From G965207345 sp965207345 (lineage in GTDB: Bacteria; Pseudomonadota; Gammaproteobacteria; PS1; Pseudothioglobaceae): DNA of 64,000 nt. Below are positions 17,032-27,721 of the stretch, piece after piece. The notes under the pieces were generated by a model that saw only the letters and a list, made by a program, of their open reading frames with translations, did no database searches and had not been told where the DNA came from. A program made the translations under genes and the position numbers. The first letter of the stretch is position 1; every line of letters starts with the position of its first letter. The DNA lies in assembly GCA_965207345.1 (NCBI GenBank), contig OZ242280.1, forward strand, positions 868,001-932,000. Reading direction: 5' to 3'.

Positions 17032-20000
17032 ATGATTACTGATATATTTGCCCACATTAGTCCAAAATCTTATCACTTGGGCAAATTTTTTTTTGCCGCT
17101 ACTTTATTTATTCTATTTACTCTTAGCATACTTGGTTTTACAAGTGCTGCGTTTGCTCAATCCACTACTGAACAAGGAAGTGTAACAATTAATTACACTA
17201 ACGATGGCAATAATGTAGTGTTTACCCTTACTGGCTCAACCACAATTAAAGTAGGCACGACAAACATATATGAATTAACAAGTAGCGAGCAAGATGTTCA
17301 GCTTGCACATGCTGGGATCTCTACTGCTGCTGAGGGCGATTCCCTTTATCTTTTTGCTCTTGATGGTGAAGAAATGCCAGATGGTAGCCGAAACTGTTTT
17401 GCACGTTTTTGTTATGGTTCCTCACATGCAGGACTTGCAAATGGTGAATTTAATGTTGATTACAGCTTTTTAAATAGACGTTTAAATAATTTTTCTAGTT
17501 CTGACTCTCCCCCCTACACTTATCATCTTAGAGTAACTACATCAGAAAATGCTGAAGTAGGCGATGTGATTCTCGTGGGTATTTTTCAGGCAAACACTAC
17601 TCCAACTATTGGTTTTTTGGAGATTACAGTTATTGCTGTTGAGACACCACCACCAGTAGCAGAAGCAACAAGTGATAGTCAATTAGTAGCTCTGGGTGAT
17701 ATGGTAATATTAGATGGCACAGGTAGCAGCGATAATGAAGACAGTAATACAGATTTGATTTTTTCCTGGATGCAAACGAGTGGCACGCCGATTGTAGCCC
17801 TAAGTGGTGATAATACTGCTGAACCGACTTTCATCGCACCCTATGTTACGCTAGATACTGATTTAGTATTTACACTAACGGTAACTAATACAAGTGGCTT
17901 AAGCGATACCAGTGCGGTAACTGTTACCGTGGTTGCACCAGAAACTACCGCCTTTATCACTACTTGGCGAATGCCTGATGATGATTTAGAAATAACATTC
18001 CCTGGCACTGGTGAGTATACCATTGACTGGGGGGATGGTAATTCTGAAACTGCTGATGGCGCTATTTTACACGTTTATACCGCTGCCGGTGACTATAGCA
18101 TAACCGTATCCAAAGGAGAAGCACAAAGTGGATTAACACGCTTTTACTTAAATAATAGTGTTGACAGAGGTCATTTAAGGGAGATAAGGCAATGGGGAGA
18201 TGCAAAATGGACTAGTATGCAGGGGGCATTTCATGGCGCTAGACATATGCAGATTACTGCAGTAGATGTACCAGATCTTTCTCTTGTAACTAATATGAGC
18301 TCTATGTTCCGGGAAGCCAGTGCTTTTAATAGTGACATCAGTAATTGGAATGTCTCAAATGTAACTAATATGAGAAATATGTTTATTTTTGCTGCTAAAT
18401 TCAACCAAAACCTGAATGGATGGAATGTCTCAAATGTAACTGATATGGCTTTTATGTTTACTGCTGCTAGAGATTTTAATGGCAACATCAGCGACTGGAA
18501 TGTTGAGCATGTAACCGCTATGAGTAACATGTTCGGGAGTGCTAGCTCCTTTAATGGTGATATTAGCAACTGGAATGTTGAGCGTGTAACTAATATGAAT
18601 AGTATGTTCAGTCAAGCCACCTCTTTTAATAGTGACATCAGTAATTGGAAGGTTGGGCGTGTAACCTATATGGATTATTTGTTTTTTGGTGCGTCTATCT
18701 TTGATAGAGATATCAGTAATTGGGATGTTAGTGCTGTAAGCAGGATGGCTAATATATTTGGTAATGCTGATAACTTTAACCAAAATCTAGGCGCTTGGTA
18801 TATTGTGCCAACACCAACTACTTCTTATAACGCAGCTGATAATCTTAGGGTGTTGACACTTTCTGCACAAAACCCTCCTTTAAATAACCAAAACCCAGTG
18901 TATGAATTAGTCCAAGGAGCTAGCGATAATGATGAGTTCACTCTTACGGATAATATACTAAGTATTAACAATGCTCAAACCGGTGTATTTAATATTAGAA
19001 TTGCTTCAACAGCAACGGATGAATTTGGCACGAATAACGTCAAAGAAGTGAGTATTCAAATTGCCGGTAGAACTATTAGACTAGATGATGATATTACTGA
19101 GGTAACCACACCGAATGCACCAACTTTAATGGTAGCAATAATAGCCAATAGCAAAGTAACACTTAGCTGGAGCCCACCAGCAGATGATGGAGGATCCCCC
19201 ATAGCTAGTTATAAAATTGCACAAAAACAAGGTGCTGGAGCTTTTAGTGCTTTTGCAGATATAGAAGAAAGCAATGCAACAACACAAATGCATATCGTTG
19301 GGGATTTAATGAACGAGGCAACATATACTTTCAAAATCCTCGCTGTGAACAGTGCTGGAGATGGTAGAGAATCTAATGAAATATCTGTGACACCAACATC
19401 ATACACGCAGGATTTTACTACCTTTATTACCACTTGGCAAATTCCTAATGATGATTTAGGTATAACATTTCCTGGCACTGGTGAATATACCATTGATTGG
19501 GGAGACAACACTCGCTTTCTTGCTACTGGCCATATCGCCCACAGGTATAGTGTTGCTGGTACTTATATTATAACCGTATCTAAAGGAGAAGCACAAAGTG
19601 GATTAACACGCTTTTACTTAAATAATAGTGTTGACAGAGGTCATTTAAGGGAGATAAGGCAATGGGGAGATGCAAAATGGACTAGTATGCAGGGGGCATT
19701 TCATGGCGCTAGACATATGCAAATTACTGCAGTAGATGTACCAGATCTTTCTCTTGTAACTAATATGAGCTCTATGTTTAGGGAAGCCAGTGCTTTTAAT
19801 AGCGACATCAGCAACTGGAATGTTGAGCGTGTAACTGATATGAGTAGTATATTTAGTGAAGCTACTTCCTTTAATGGCAATATTAGCAACTGGAATGTTG
19901 AGCGTGTAACTGATATGAGTAGTATATTTAGTGAAGCTACTTCCTTTAATGGCAATATTAGCAACTGGAATGTTGAGCGTGTAACCACTATGAGTAACAT

Positions 20001-23000
20001 GTTCGGGAGTGCTAACTCCTTTAATGGTGATATTAGCAGTTGGAATGTTGAGCGTGTAACTAATATGAACAGTATGTTCAGTCAAGCCACCTCCTTTAAT
20101 AGTGATATCAGCAACTGGAATGTTGGGCGTGTAATTAATATGGACTCCCTGTTTTCTGGTGCGCTTTCCTTTAATAGTGATATCAGTAACTGGGATGTCT
20201 CAAATGTAGCCCATATAAGGAATATGTTTGATAATACCGATAACTTTAACCAAAATCTAGGCGCTTGGTATATTGTGCCAACACCAACTACTTCTTATAA
20301 CGCAGCTGATAATCTTAGGGTGTTGACACTTTCTGCACAAAACCCTCCTTTAAATAACCAAAACCCAGTGTATGAATTAGTCCAAGGAGCTAGCGATAAT
20401 GATGAGTTCACTCTTACGGATAATATACTAAGTATTAACAATGCTCAAACCGGTGTATTTAATATTAGAGTTGCTTCAACAGCAACGGATGAATTTGGCA
20501 CGAATAACGTCAAAGAAGTGAGTATTCAAATTGCCGGTAGAGCTATTAGACTAGATGATGATATTACTGAGGTAACCACACCGAATGCACCAACAGATTT
20601 AAGGGCAATTCCGGGCGAGAGGGAGATAACACTTATGTGGAATGAACCAATTGATAATGGCGGTGCAACAATCATACGCTATCAATACAGACAAAGAGAA
20701 GCCTCTGCATCATCTTTTACTGATAATTGGATAGATATTGTCTCTATGTCCTCACATACCATAACAAATTTAGTAGGCGAAACAGAGTATTTTTTCCAAG
20801 TGCGTGCCGTTAACTTAGTGGGAAATGGTGCAGTATCAAGCGAAATCTCTGTTATAGCAAATGGTATACCACCAATAGCAGATGCAGGCGCTGTTAGGAA
20901 TGTGCTTGAAAACACAGTATTAACACTAGATGGTAGCGGTAGCCATGATGCAGATGGTGAAAATCTCAGCTATAGCTGGATACAAACAATCGGGCCTGAG
21001 GTAATGCTAATTAATGCTAATACCAGCGCTCCAAGATTCATCGCACCTGAGATTGAAACAGATTTAGTATTTACACTAACGGTAACTAATACAAGTGGCT
21101 TAAGCGATACCAGTGCGGTAACTGTTACCGTGGTTGCACCAGAAACTACTGCCTTTATCACTACTTGGCGAATGCCTGATAATGATTTAGAAATAATATT
21201 CCCTGGCACTGGTGAGTATACCATTGACTGGGGAGATGGTAATTTTGAAACTGCTAATGGCGTTACTTTACATACTTATACCGCTGCTGGTGACTATAGC
21301 ATAACCGTATCCAAAGGAGAAGAACAAGGTGGATTAACACGTTTTTTCTTAAATTATAGCCTTGATAGAGGTCATTTAATAGATGTGAAGCAATGGGGAA
21401 GTACAGAGTGGGAGAGTATGGAGAGTGCATTTTTTGGTGCTGAAAATATGCAAATTACTGCAACGGACGCACCAAATCTTTCTAATGTATTTAGTGTGAG
21501 AAGTATGTTTGCTAATGCTACAGCTTTTAATAGCGACATCAGCAACTGGGATGTCTCAAATGTAACCACTATGAGAAATATGTTTATTTTTGCTGTTAAA
21601 TTTAACCAAAACCTGAATGGATGGAATGTCTCAAATGTAACTGATATGGCTTTTATGTTTAATGCTGCTAGAGATTTTAATGGCAACATCAGCAACTGGG
21701 ATGTCTCAAATGTAACCACTATGAGAAATATATTCAATGAAGCTACTTCCTTTAATGGCAATATTAGCAACTGGAATGTTAAGCGTGTAACTGATATGAG
21801 TAATATGTTTAGTGAAGCTACTTCCTTTAATGGCAATATTAGCAGCTGGAATGTTGAGCGTGTAACTGATATGGGCTCTATGTTCAATAGAGCCACTTCT
21901 TTTAATAACGACATTAGTAACTGGAATGTTGGGCGTGTAATTTATATGGATTATTTATTTTCTGGTGCGTCTGTCTTTGATAGAGATATCAGTAACTGGG
22001 ATGTTAGTGCTGTAAGCAGGATGACTAATATATTTGGTAATGCCGATAACTTTAACCAAAATCTAGGCGCTTGGTATATTGTGCCAACACCAACTACTTC
22101 TTATAACGCAGCTGATAATCTTAGGGTGTTGACACTTTCTGCACAAAACCCTCCTTTAAATAACCAAAACCCAGTGTATGAATTAGTCCAAGGAGCTAGC
22201 GATAATGATGAGTTCACTCTTACGGATAATATACTAAGTATTAACAATGCTCAAACCGGTGTATTTAATATTAGAGTTGCTTCAACGGCAACGGATGAAT
22301 TTGGCACGAATAACGTCAAAGAAGTGAGTATTCAAATTGCCGGTAGAGCTATTAGACTAGATGATGATATTACTGAGGTAACCACACCGAATGCACCAAC
22401 AGACTTAAGGGCAATCCCAGGTCATGGAACAGTAACCCTTTCTTGGAGTGCGCCAACAGATAATGGCGGTGCAGTAATCACGCGCTATCAATACAGACAA
22501 AGAGAAGCCTCTGCATCATCTTTTATTGATAATTGGATAGATACTATTTCTGCAGGCTCACACATTGTTAGAGATTTAACAAATGGCACAAATTATGTAT
22601 TCCAAGTGCGTGCTTTTAACTCTGCTGGAGGTGGCGCAGAGTCAAACCAAGCATCCGTTATACCAATGGCTGACTTTTCTACCTTTGTTACTACTTGGCG
22701 AATGGCTGATGATGATTTAGAAATAACATTCCCTGGCACTGGTGAGTATACCATTGACTGGGGGGATGGTAATTCTGAAACTGCTGATGGCGCTATTTTA
22801 CACGTTTATACCGCTGCCGGTGACTATAGCATAACCGTATCCAAAGGAGAAGCACAAAGTGGATTAACACGCTTTTACTTAAATAATAGTGTTGACAGAG
22901 GTCATTTAAGGGAGATAAGGCAATGGGGAGATGCAAAATGGACTAGTATGCAGGGGGCATTTCATGGCGCTAGACATATGCAGATTACTGCAGTAGATGC

Positions 23001-26000
23001 ACCAGATCTTTCCCTTGTAACTAATATGAGAAATATGTTTGCTCTTGCTACTGAATTTAACCAAGACCTTAATGGATGGAATGTCTCCAATGTAACTGAT
23101 ATGGCTTTTATGTTTAATGCCGCTATAACCTTTAATGGCGACATCAGCAACTGGAATGTTGGGCGTGTAATTAATATGGACTCCCTGTTTTCTGGTGCGC
23201 TTTCCTTTAATAGTGATATCAGTAACTGGGATGTCTCAAATGTAGCCCATATAAGGAATATGTTTGATAATACCGATAACTTTAACCAAAATCTAGGCGC
23301 TTGGTATATTGTGCCAACACCAACTACTTCTTATAACGCAGCTGATAATCTTAGGGTGTTGACACTTTCTGCACAAAACCCTCCTTTAAATAACCAAAAC
23401 CCAGTGTATGAATTAGTCCAAGGAGCTAGCGATAATGATGAGTTCACTCTTACGGATAATATACTAAGTATTAACAATGCTCAAACCGGTGTATTTAATA
23501 TTAGAGTTGCTTCAACAGCAACGGATGAATTTGGCACGAATAATACCAAAGAAGTGAGCATTCAAATTGCCGGTAGAGCTATTAGACTAGATGATGATAT
23601 TACTGAGGTAACCACACCGAATGCACCAACAGATTTAAGGGCAATCCCAGGTAATGAAGTAGTAACCCTTTCTTGGAGTGCGCCAATAGATAATGGCGGC
23701 GCTAATATTACTGGCTACGAATTTAGAGAAAGAGAAACTACACTATTTACTAAATGGTTAAATATCGCTTCTGCAGGTTCATACACTGCTACAGGGCTAA
23801 GAAATGGCATAAATTATGCATTCCAAGTGCGTGCTGTTAACTCTGCTGGAGGTGGCGAAGAGTCAAACGAAGTATTTGCTACGCCAGTAGCACCTAACGT
23901 AGAACCAACTGCTAATGCTGGAGATAATCAATCTATAACCTCTGGCGTAGAAGTAACGCTAGATGGCAGTGCTAGTAGTGATAGTGAAGATGATATAGCT
24001 GGCATAGCTCTTAATTATAACTGGGCACAAATCAGTGGCACAACTGTAACTTTAAGTAGCACAAATACTATTACTGCAACCTTTACTGCACCAGATGTTG
24101 ACGCAGAGACTACCCTAGTATTTACACTCACAGTAACTGATACTGCTGGTGCAGGCAGTAGTGCTGAAGTAACTATTAATGTGCTCCCAATTTTAGTATT
24201 TTCGGGTACTATTAATGACCAGACCTATACTGTAGGCGAAGCTACTTCTCTAACCTTACCAATAGCAACTGGTGGTCGTAGCCCACTAACTTATACTTTA
24301 GAGGGCTTACCAAATGGTTTTAGTTTTGATGCAGATAGTCGCATCCTAAGTGGCACTCCAACTCTTGTTGACGCTAGTAATGTAATATACACCGTAACAG
24401 ATAGCGCAGATGCCACTGCTACTTTAGGATTTGTGATAGATATAACAACAGCAAGTAATACCCCGCCAACCATCACAGGCACTTCAACTCTAAATTATAT
24501 TGAAAATAGTGATACCCCGGTAATAACCTATAGTGCAGATGATGTTGAAGGCAATGCTATTACTTGGTCTCTCAGTGGCACAGATATGGCGTCGTTTACT
24601 ATAGATAACAGTGGTGTGTTGACTTTTAATAGCTCTCCTGATTTTGAGAATCCAGCAGATATTGACGCAAATAATATCTACGAAGTTACCCTTATAGCAA
24701 CCGATGATAATGCTATTACACCAGCATCATCTACTTTAGAGGTTAGTATCACAGTTACTAACCTAGATGAGGATGGCAGCGTTACTATCACTGGCACAGC
24801 CCAGGTTGGCATGGCCTTAACTGCTGTGCTAACTGATCCAGACGGCTCTGTTAGCAATACCGCCTACCAATGGCTAAGAGATGGAAGTAATATTGACGGT
24901 GCAACTGCGACAATTTATGTTTTAACAAATGAGGATGTTGATAGCACAGTGCAAGTTATAGTTAATTACGATGATGATATTCATGGTGGCGGTAAGAGTG
25001 TCACTAGTGACCCAACCCTAGCAGTAATACTGCCAGATACATCTAATACTCCAACCATTGCACTCTTTGAAGACACAGGCGTAGATGATGATGGCATTAC
25101 TAATAATGGCCAGATTGTTGTTAGCAATTTAGAAGACAGTGCTACTTGGCAGTATTCTACAAATGGTGGCACGAGCTTCACACAAGGCGGTGCAATTAGC
25201 TCTGGAGCAAGCAGTTTTGTGTTAGCAGAAGGTGTTTACAGTGCCAATCAAGTGCAAGTTCGCCAAATTACAAGTGGTGTCACATCTACTATTGCATTCT
25301 TAAGTGAGATTACACTGGATACTACCTTACCAATTATTGCTATAGCTAACCCTACGCTAAATATAGCCAGAGATACAAGTTATATACCAACAGCAACAAT
25401 CAATGAGAGAGGCACACTTGAGATATCAGGTGATACACTAAATACAGGAGTATTAGGCACTTATAACATCACCTTTACTGCAACAGATATTGCTGCTAAT
25501 AGTGCAACTGCCACACAAGTTATCATAGTAGGTCCTACTACACCAAGTGCACCAAGGGATCTAAGTGCAACTCCAGGTAATGGAGAAATAAGCCTTTCTT
25601 GGAATGTTCCAGATGATGATGGCGGCTCCTCTATAATTGGTTATCAAATTGCTAGTAAAACAGGTAATACTGATTTCACTACTTTCAAAGAAATTTTAGG
25701 AAGTAGCGCAGAGACACAAACATACACTGCTATGGGCTTAACCAATGGAGTAACCTATACCTTCAAAATCCTTGCCATAAATAGTGTTGGAGATGGCGCA
25801 GAGTCAAACAAAGTATTTATTGCGCCAGTGGCTCAAAACATAGAACCAACTGCTAATGCTGGAAGTAATCAATCTATAACCTCTGGCGTAGAAGTAACGC
25901 TAGATGGTAGTGCTAGTAGTGATAGTGAAGATGATATAGCTGGCATAGCTCTTAATTATAACTGGGCACAAATCAGTGGCACAACTGTAACTTTAAGTAG

Positions 26001-26439
26001 CACAAATACTATTACTGCAACCTTTACTGCACCAGATGTTGACGCAGAGACTACCCTAGTATTTACACTCACAGTAACCGATAGTGATGGTGCAAGTAGT
26101 AATGCTGAAGTAACTATTAATGTGCTCCCAATTTTAGTATTTTCGGGTACTATTAATGACCAGACCTATACTGTAGGTGAAGATGCTTCTCTAACCTTAC
26201 CAATAGCAACTGGTGGTCGTAGCCCACTAACTTATACTTTAGAGGGCTTACCAAATGGTTTTAGTTTTGATGCAGATAGTCGCATCCTAAGTGGCACTCC
26301 AACTCTTGTTGGCACTAGTAATGTAATATACACCGTAACAGATAGTAGCAGGTGTTACTGCTACTTTAGGATTTGTGATAGATATAACAGCAAATACCCC
26401 GCCAACCATCACAGGCACTACAGCTCTAAATTATATTGA
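17032..26439 (+). CDS. Giant surface protein, N-terminal segment: signal peptide, DUF285/BspA arrays, FnIII, PKD/REJ, cadherin-like domains
   Basis: About 3,135 residues from the ATG at 17032; a TTG at 17023 is the only longer alternative. Residues 1-42 form a long signal peptide ending AAFA before Q43. Next comes an unassigned domain, a PKD/REJ-like domain (17640-17930), then four modules. Each module has a WGDG-containing beta domain (FPGTGEYTIDWGDG), a BspA/DUF285 array of 25-residue repeats of the form F..DISNWNV..VT.MS.MF, a near-identical 119-residue linker and an FnIII domain. From 23902 follows a cassette of PKD/REJ-, putative-Ig-, cadherin-, Ig- and FnIII-like domains, then part of a second cassette. 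The frame is lost at about 26347 by one extra base, giving a false tail ending KLY. DUF285 proteins in other organisms act in adhesion; that role here is inference. Confidence 0.85.
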   Translation: MITDIFAHISPKSYHLGKFFFAATLFILFTLSILGFTSAAFAQSTTEQGSVTINYTNDGNNVVFTLTGSTTIKVGTTNIYELTSSEQDVQLAHAGISTAAEGDSLYLFALDGEEMPDGSRNCFARFCYGSSHAGLANGEFNVDYSFLNRRLNNFSSSDSPPYTYHLRVTTSENAEVGDVILVGIFQANTTPTIGFLEITVIAVETPPPVAEATSDSQLVALGDMVILDGTGSSDNEDSNTDLIFSWMQTSGTPIVALSGDNTAEPTFIAPYVTLDTDLVFTLTVTNTSGLSDTSAVTVTVVAPETTAFITTWRMPDDDLEITFPGTGEYTIDWGDGNSETADGAILHVYTAAGDYSITVSKGEAQSGLTRFYLNNSVDRGHLREIRQWGDAKWTSMQGAFHGARHMQITAVDVPDLSLVTNMSSMFREASAFNSDISNWNVSNVTNMRNMFIFAAKFNQNLNGWNVSNVTDMAFMFTAARDFNGNISDWNVEHVTAMSNMFGSASSFNGDISNWNVERVTNMNSMFSQATSFNSDISNWKVGRVTYMDYLFFGASIFDRDISNWDVSAVSRMANIFGNADNFNQNLGAWYIVPTPTTSYNAADNLRVLTLSAQNPPLNNQNPVYELVQGASDNDEFTLTDNILSINNAQTGVFNIRIASTATDEFGTNNVKEVSIQIAGRTIRLDDDITEVTTPNAPTLMVAIIANSKVTLSWSPPADDGGSPIASYKIAQKQGAGAFSAFADIEESNATTQMHIVGDLMNEATYTFKILAVNSAGDGRESNEISVTPTSYTQDFTTFITTWQIPNDDLGITFPGTGEYTIDWGDNTRFLATGHIAHRYSVAGTYIITVSKGEAQSGLTRFYLNNSVDRGHLREIRQWGDAKWTSMQGAFHGARHMQITAVDVPDLSLVTNMSSMFREASAFNSDISNWNVERVTDMSSIFSEATSFNGNISNWNVERVTDMSSIFSEATSFNGNISNWNVERVTTMSNMFGSANSFNGDISSWNVERVTNMNSMFSQATSFNSDISNWNVGRVINMDSLFSGALSFNSDISNWDVSNVAHIRNMFDNTDNFNQNLGAWYIVPTPTTSYNAADNLRVLTLSAQNPPLNNQNPVYELVQGASDNDEFTLTDNILSINNAQTGVFNIRVASTATDEFGTNNVKEVSIQIAGRAIRLDDDITEVTTPNAPTDLRAIPGEREITLMWNEPIDNGGATIIRYQYRQREASASSFTDNWIDIVSMSSHTITNLVGETEYFFQVRAVNLVGNGAVSSEISVIANGIPPIADAGAVRNVLENTVLTLDGSGSHDADGENLSYSWIQTIGPEVMLINANTSAPRFIAPEIETDLVFTLTVTNTSGLSDTSAVTVTVVAPETTAFITTWRMPDNDLEIIFPGTGEYTIDWGDGNFETANGVTLHTYTAAGDYSITVSKGEEQGGLTRFFLNYSLDRGHLIDVKQWGSTEWESMESAFFGAENMQITATDAPNLSNVFSVRSMFANATAFNSDISNWDVSNVTTMRNMFIFAVKFNQNLNGWNVSNVTDMAFMFNAARDFNGNISNWDVSNVTTMRNIFNEATSFNGNISNWNVKRVTDMSNMFSEATSFNGNISSWNVERVTDMGSMFNRATSFNNDISNWNVGRVIYMDYLFSGASVFDRDISNWDVSAVSRMTNIFGNADNFNQNLGAWYIVPTPTTSYNAADNLRVLTLSAQNPPLNNQNPVYELVQGASDNDEFTLTDNILSINNAQTGVFNIRVASTATDEFGTNNVKEVSIQIAGRAIRLDDDITEVTTPNAPTDLRAIPGHGTVTLSWSAPTDNGGAVITRYQYRQREASASSFIDNWIDTISAGSHIVRDLTNGTNYVFQVRAFNSAGGGAESNQASVIPMADFSTFVTTWRMADDDLEITFPGTGEYTIDWGDGNSETADGAILHVYTAAGDYSITVSKGEAQSGLTRFYLNNSVDRGHLREIRQWGDAKWTSMQGAFHGARHMQITAVDAPDLSLVTNMRNMFALATEFNQDLNGWNVSNVTDMAFMFNAAITFNGDISNWNVGRVINMDSLFSGALSFNSDISNWDVSNVAHIRNMFDNTDNFNQNLGAWYIVPTPTTSYNAADNLRVLTLSAQNPPLNNQNPVYELVQGASDNDEFTLTDNILSINNAQTGVFNIRVASTATDEFGTNNTKEVSIQIAGRAIRLDDDITEVTTPNAPTDLRAIPGNEVVTLSWSAPIDNGGANITGYEFRERETTLFTKWLNIASAGSYTATGLRNGINYAFQVRAVNSAGGGEESNEVFATPVAPNVEPTANAGDNQSITSGVEVTLDGSASSDSEDDIAGIALNYNWAQISGTTVTLSSTNTITATFTAPDVDAETTLVFTLTVTDTAGAGSSAEVTINVLPILVFSGTINDQTYTVGEATSLTLPIATGGRSPLTYTLEGLPNGFSFDADSRILSGTPTLVDASNVIYTVTDSADATATLGFVIDITTASNTPPTITGTSTLNYIENSDTPVITYSADDVEGNAITWSLSGTDMASFTIDNSGVLTFNSSPDFENPADIDANNIYEVTLIATDDNAITPASSTLEVSITVTNLDEDGSVTITGTAQVGMALTAVLTDPDGSVSNTAYQWLRDGSNIDGATATIYVLTNEDVDSTVQVIVNYDDDIHGGGKSVTSDPTLAVILPDTSNTPTIALFEDTGVDDDGITNNGQIVVSNLEDSATWQYSTNGGTSFTQGGAISSGASSFVLAEGVYSANQVQVRQITSGVTSTIAFLSEITLDTTLPIIAIANPTLNIARDTSYIPTATINERGTLEISGDTLNTGVLGTYNITFTATDIAANSATATQVIIVGPTTPSAPRDLSATPGNGEISLSWNVPDDDGGSSIIGYQIASKTGNTDFTTFKEILGSSAETQTYTAMGLTNGVTYTFKILAINSVGDGAESNKVFIAPVAQNIEPTANAGSNQSITSGVEVTLDGSASSDSEDDIAGIALNYNWAQISGTTVTLSSTNTITATFTAPDVDAETTLVFTLTVTDSDGASSNAEVTINVLPILVFSGTINDQTYTVGEDASLTLPIATGGRSPLTYTLEGLPNGFSFDADSRILSGTPTLVGTSNVIYTVTDSSRCYCYFRICDRYNSKYPANHHRHYSSKLY
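18286..18790 (+). repeat. BspA/DUF285 repeat array A
   Basis: Tandem 75-bp coding repeats (25 residues; core ISNWNV, VT.M, MF) with about seven units. The last unit is degenerate and leads into the conserved linker. It follows a WGDG-type beta domain at about 17950-18285. Confidence 0.85.
19756..20260 (+). repeat. BspA/DUF285 repeat array B, with an exact 75-bp tandem duplication
   Basis: Seven or so 25-residue repeats. Two neighbouring units, 19810-19884 and 19885-19959, are identical at every base, a recent duplication of one repeat. The first part of this module (19570-19800) is nearly identical to array A and to array D. Confidence 0.88.
21484..22066 (+). repeat. BspA/DUF285 repeat array C
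   Basis: The longest array, with about eight 25-residue units mixing the SNVTTMRNMF and ERVTDM types. The preceding WGDG domain (21150-21480) is more diverged (GGLTRFFLNYSLDRGHL) than in arrays A, B and D. Confidence 0.85.
23017..23296 (+). repeat. BspA/DUF285 repeat array D (shortest)
   Basis: About four 25-residue units. Compared with array B the middle units are missing, which is what deletion by recombination between units would produce. Its last two units (from 23152) match array B almost base for base. Confidence 0.85.
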
Positions 26440-27721
26440 AAATAGTGATACCCCAGTAACAACCTATAGTGCAGATGATATTGAAGGCAATGCTATTACT
26501 TGGTCTCTCAGTGGCGTGGATATGGCGTCGTTTACTATAGATAACAGTGGTGTATTGACTTTTAACAGCTCTCCTGATTTTGAGAATCCAGCAGATATTG
26601 ACGCAAATAATATCTACGAAGTTACCCTTATAGCAACTGATGATAATGCTATTACACCAGCATCATCTACTTTAGAGGTTAGTATCACAGTTACTAACCT
26701 AGATGAGGATGGCAGCGTTACTATCACTGGCACAGCCCAGGTTGGCATGGCCTTAACTGCGCAGCTAACTGATCCAGATGGCTCTGTTAGCAATGTCACC
26801 TACCAATGGCTAAGAGATGGAAGTAATATTGACGGTGCAACTGCGACAATTTATGTTTTAACAAATGAGGATGTTGATAGCACAGTGCAAGTTATAGTTA
26901 ATTACGATGATGATATTCATGGTGGCGGTAAGAGTGTCACTAGTGACCCAACCCTAGCAGTAACACTCCCAGATGCACCTAATACACCAACCATTGCACT
27001 CTTTGAAGACACAGGCGTAGATGATGATGGCATTACTAATAATGGCCAGATTGTTGTTAGCAATTTAGAAGACGGTGCTACTTGGCAGTATTCTACAAAT
27101 AGTGGCGAGAGCTTCACACAAGGCGGTGCAATTAGCTCTGGAGCAAGCAGTTTTGTGTTAGCAGAAGGTGTTTACAGTGCCAATCAAGTGCAAGTTCGCC
27201 AAATTACAAGTGGTGTCACATCTACTATTGCATTCTTAAGTGAGATTACACTGGATACTACCTTACCAATTATTGCTATAGCTAACCCTACGCTAAATAT
27301 AGCCAGAGATACAAGTTATATACCAACAGCAACAATCAATGAGAGAGGCACACTTGAGATATCAGGTGATACACTAAATACAGGAGTATTAGGCACTTAT
27401 AACATCACCTTTACTGCAACAGATATTGCTGCTAATAGTGCAACTGCCACACAAGTTATCATAGTAGGTCCTACTACACCAAGTGCACCAAGGGATCTAA
27501 GTGCAACTCCAGGTAATGGAGAAGTAAGCCTTTCTTGGAATGTTCCAGATGATGATGGCGACTCCCCCATAACTGGTTATCAAATTGCTAGTAAAACAGG
27601 TAATACTGATTTCACTACTTTCAAAGAAATTTTAGGAAGTAGCGCAGAGACACAAACATACACTGCCTATGGGCTTAACCAATGGAGTAACCTATACCTT
27701 CAAAATCCTTGCCATAAATAG
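26375..27721 (+). CDS. Giant surface protein, second frame segment
   Basis: This frame is the true continuation after the extra A at about 26347 and is open from 26348; the GTG at 26375 is only the first start-like codon. It encodes the cadherin-like, two Ig-like, DUF5011-like and FnIII parts of cassette 2. At 27666-27667 the sequence has CC where cassette 1 has a single C (ACTGCCTATGGG against ACTGCTATGGG), so the frame is lost and ends in a false tail NPCHK. It has no signal peptide or ribosome-binding site of its own and is unlikely to be an independent gene. Confidence 0.7.
   Translation: MIDITANTPPTITGTTALNYIENSDTPVTTYSADDIEGNAITWSLSGVDMASFTIDNSGVLTFNSSPDFENPADIDANNIYEVTLIATDDNAITPASSTLEVSITVTNLDEDGSVTITGTAQVGMALTAQLTDPDGSVSNVTYQWLRDGSNIDGATATIYVLTNEDVDSTVQVIVNYDDDIHGGGKSVTSDPTLAVTLPDAPNTPTIALFEDTGVDDDGITNNGQIVVSNLEDGATWQYSTNSGESFTQGGAISSGASSFVLAEGVYSANQVQVRQITSGVTSTIAFLSEITLDTTLPIIAIANPTLNIARDTSYIPTATINERGTLEISGDTLNTGVLGTYNITFTATDIAANSATATQVIIVGPTTPSAPRDLSATPGNGEVSLSWNVPDDDGDSPITGYQIASKTGNTDFTTFKEILGSSAETQTYTAYGLNQWSNLYLQNPCHK

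Larger units (their letters stand above)
18769..23630 (+). repeat. Four near-identical 356-bp linker copies
   Basis: A 356-bp coding block beginning GATAACTTTAACC and ending GCACCAAC occurs at 18769-19124, 20239-20594, 22045-22400 and 23275-23630. By eye the copies differ at only a handful of bases. It encodes the end of the DUF285 array (NLGAWYIVP), a small beta domain containing LVQGASDNDEFTL, and a lead-in to the next FnIII domain. Its conservation far exceeds that of the DUF285 units between copies. Confidence 0.9.

Noticed and set aside
19645..20085. Long open frames on the minus strand in the DUF285 arrays, repeating a 25-residue pattern
   Set aside because: They are antisense images of the 75-bp coding repeats (the period keeps the frame open), have no ribosome-binding site, and appear in every array.
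18286..23296. Regularly spaced repeats that might suggest a CRISPR array
   Set aside because: The repeats are contiguous 75-bp coding units without unique spacers and translate into DUF285 repeats; no cas genes are present.
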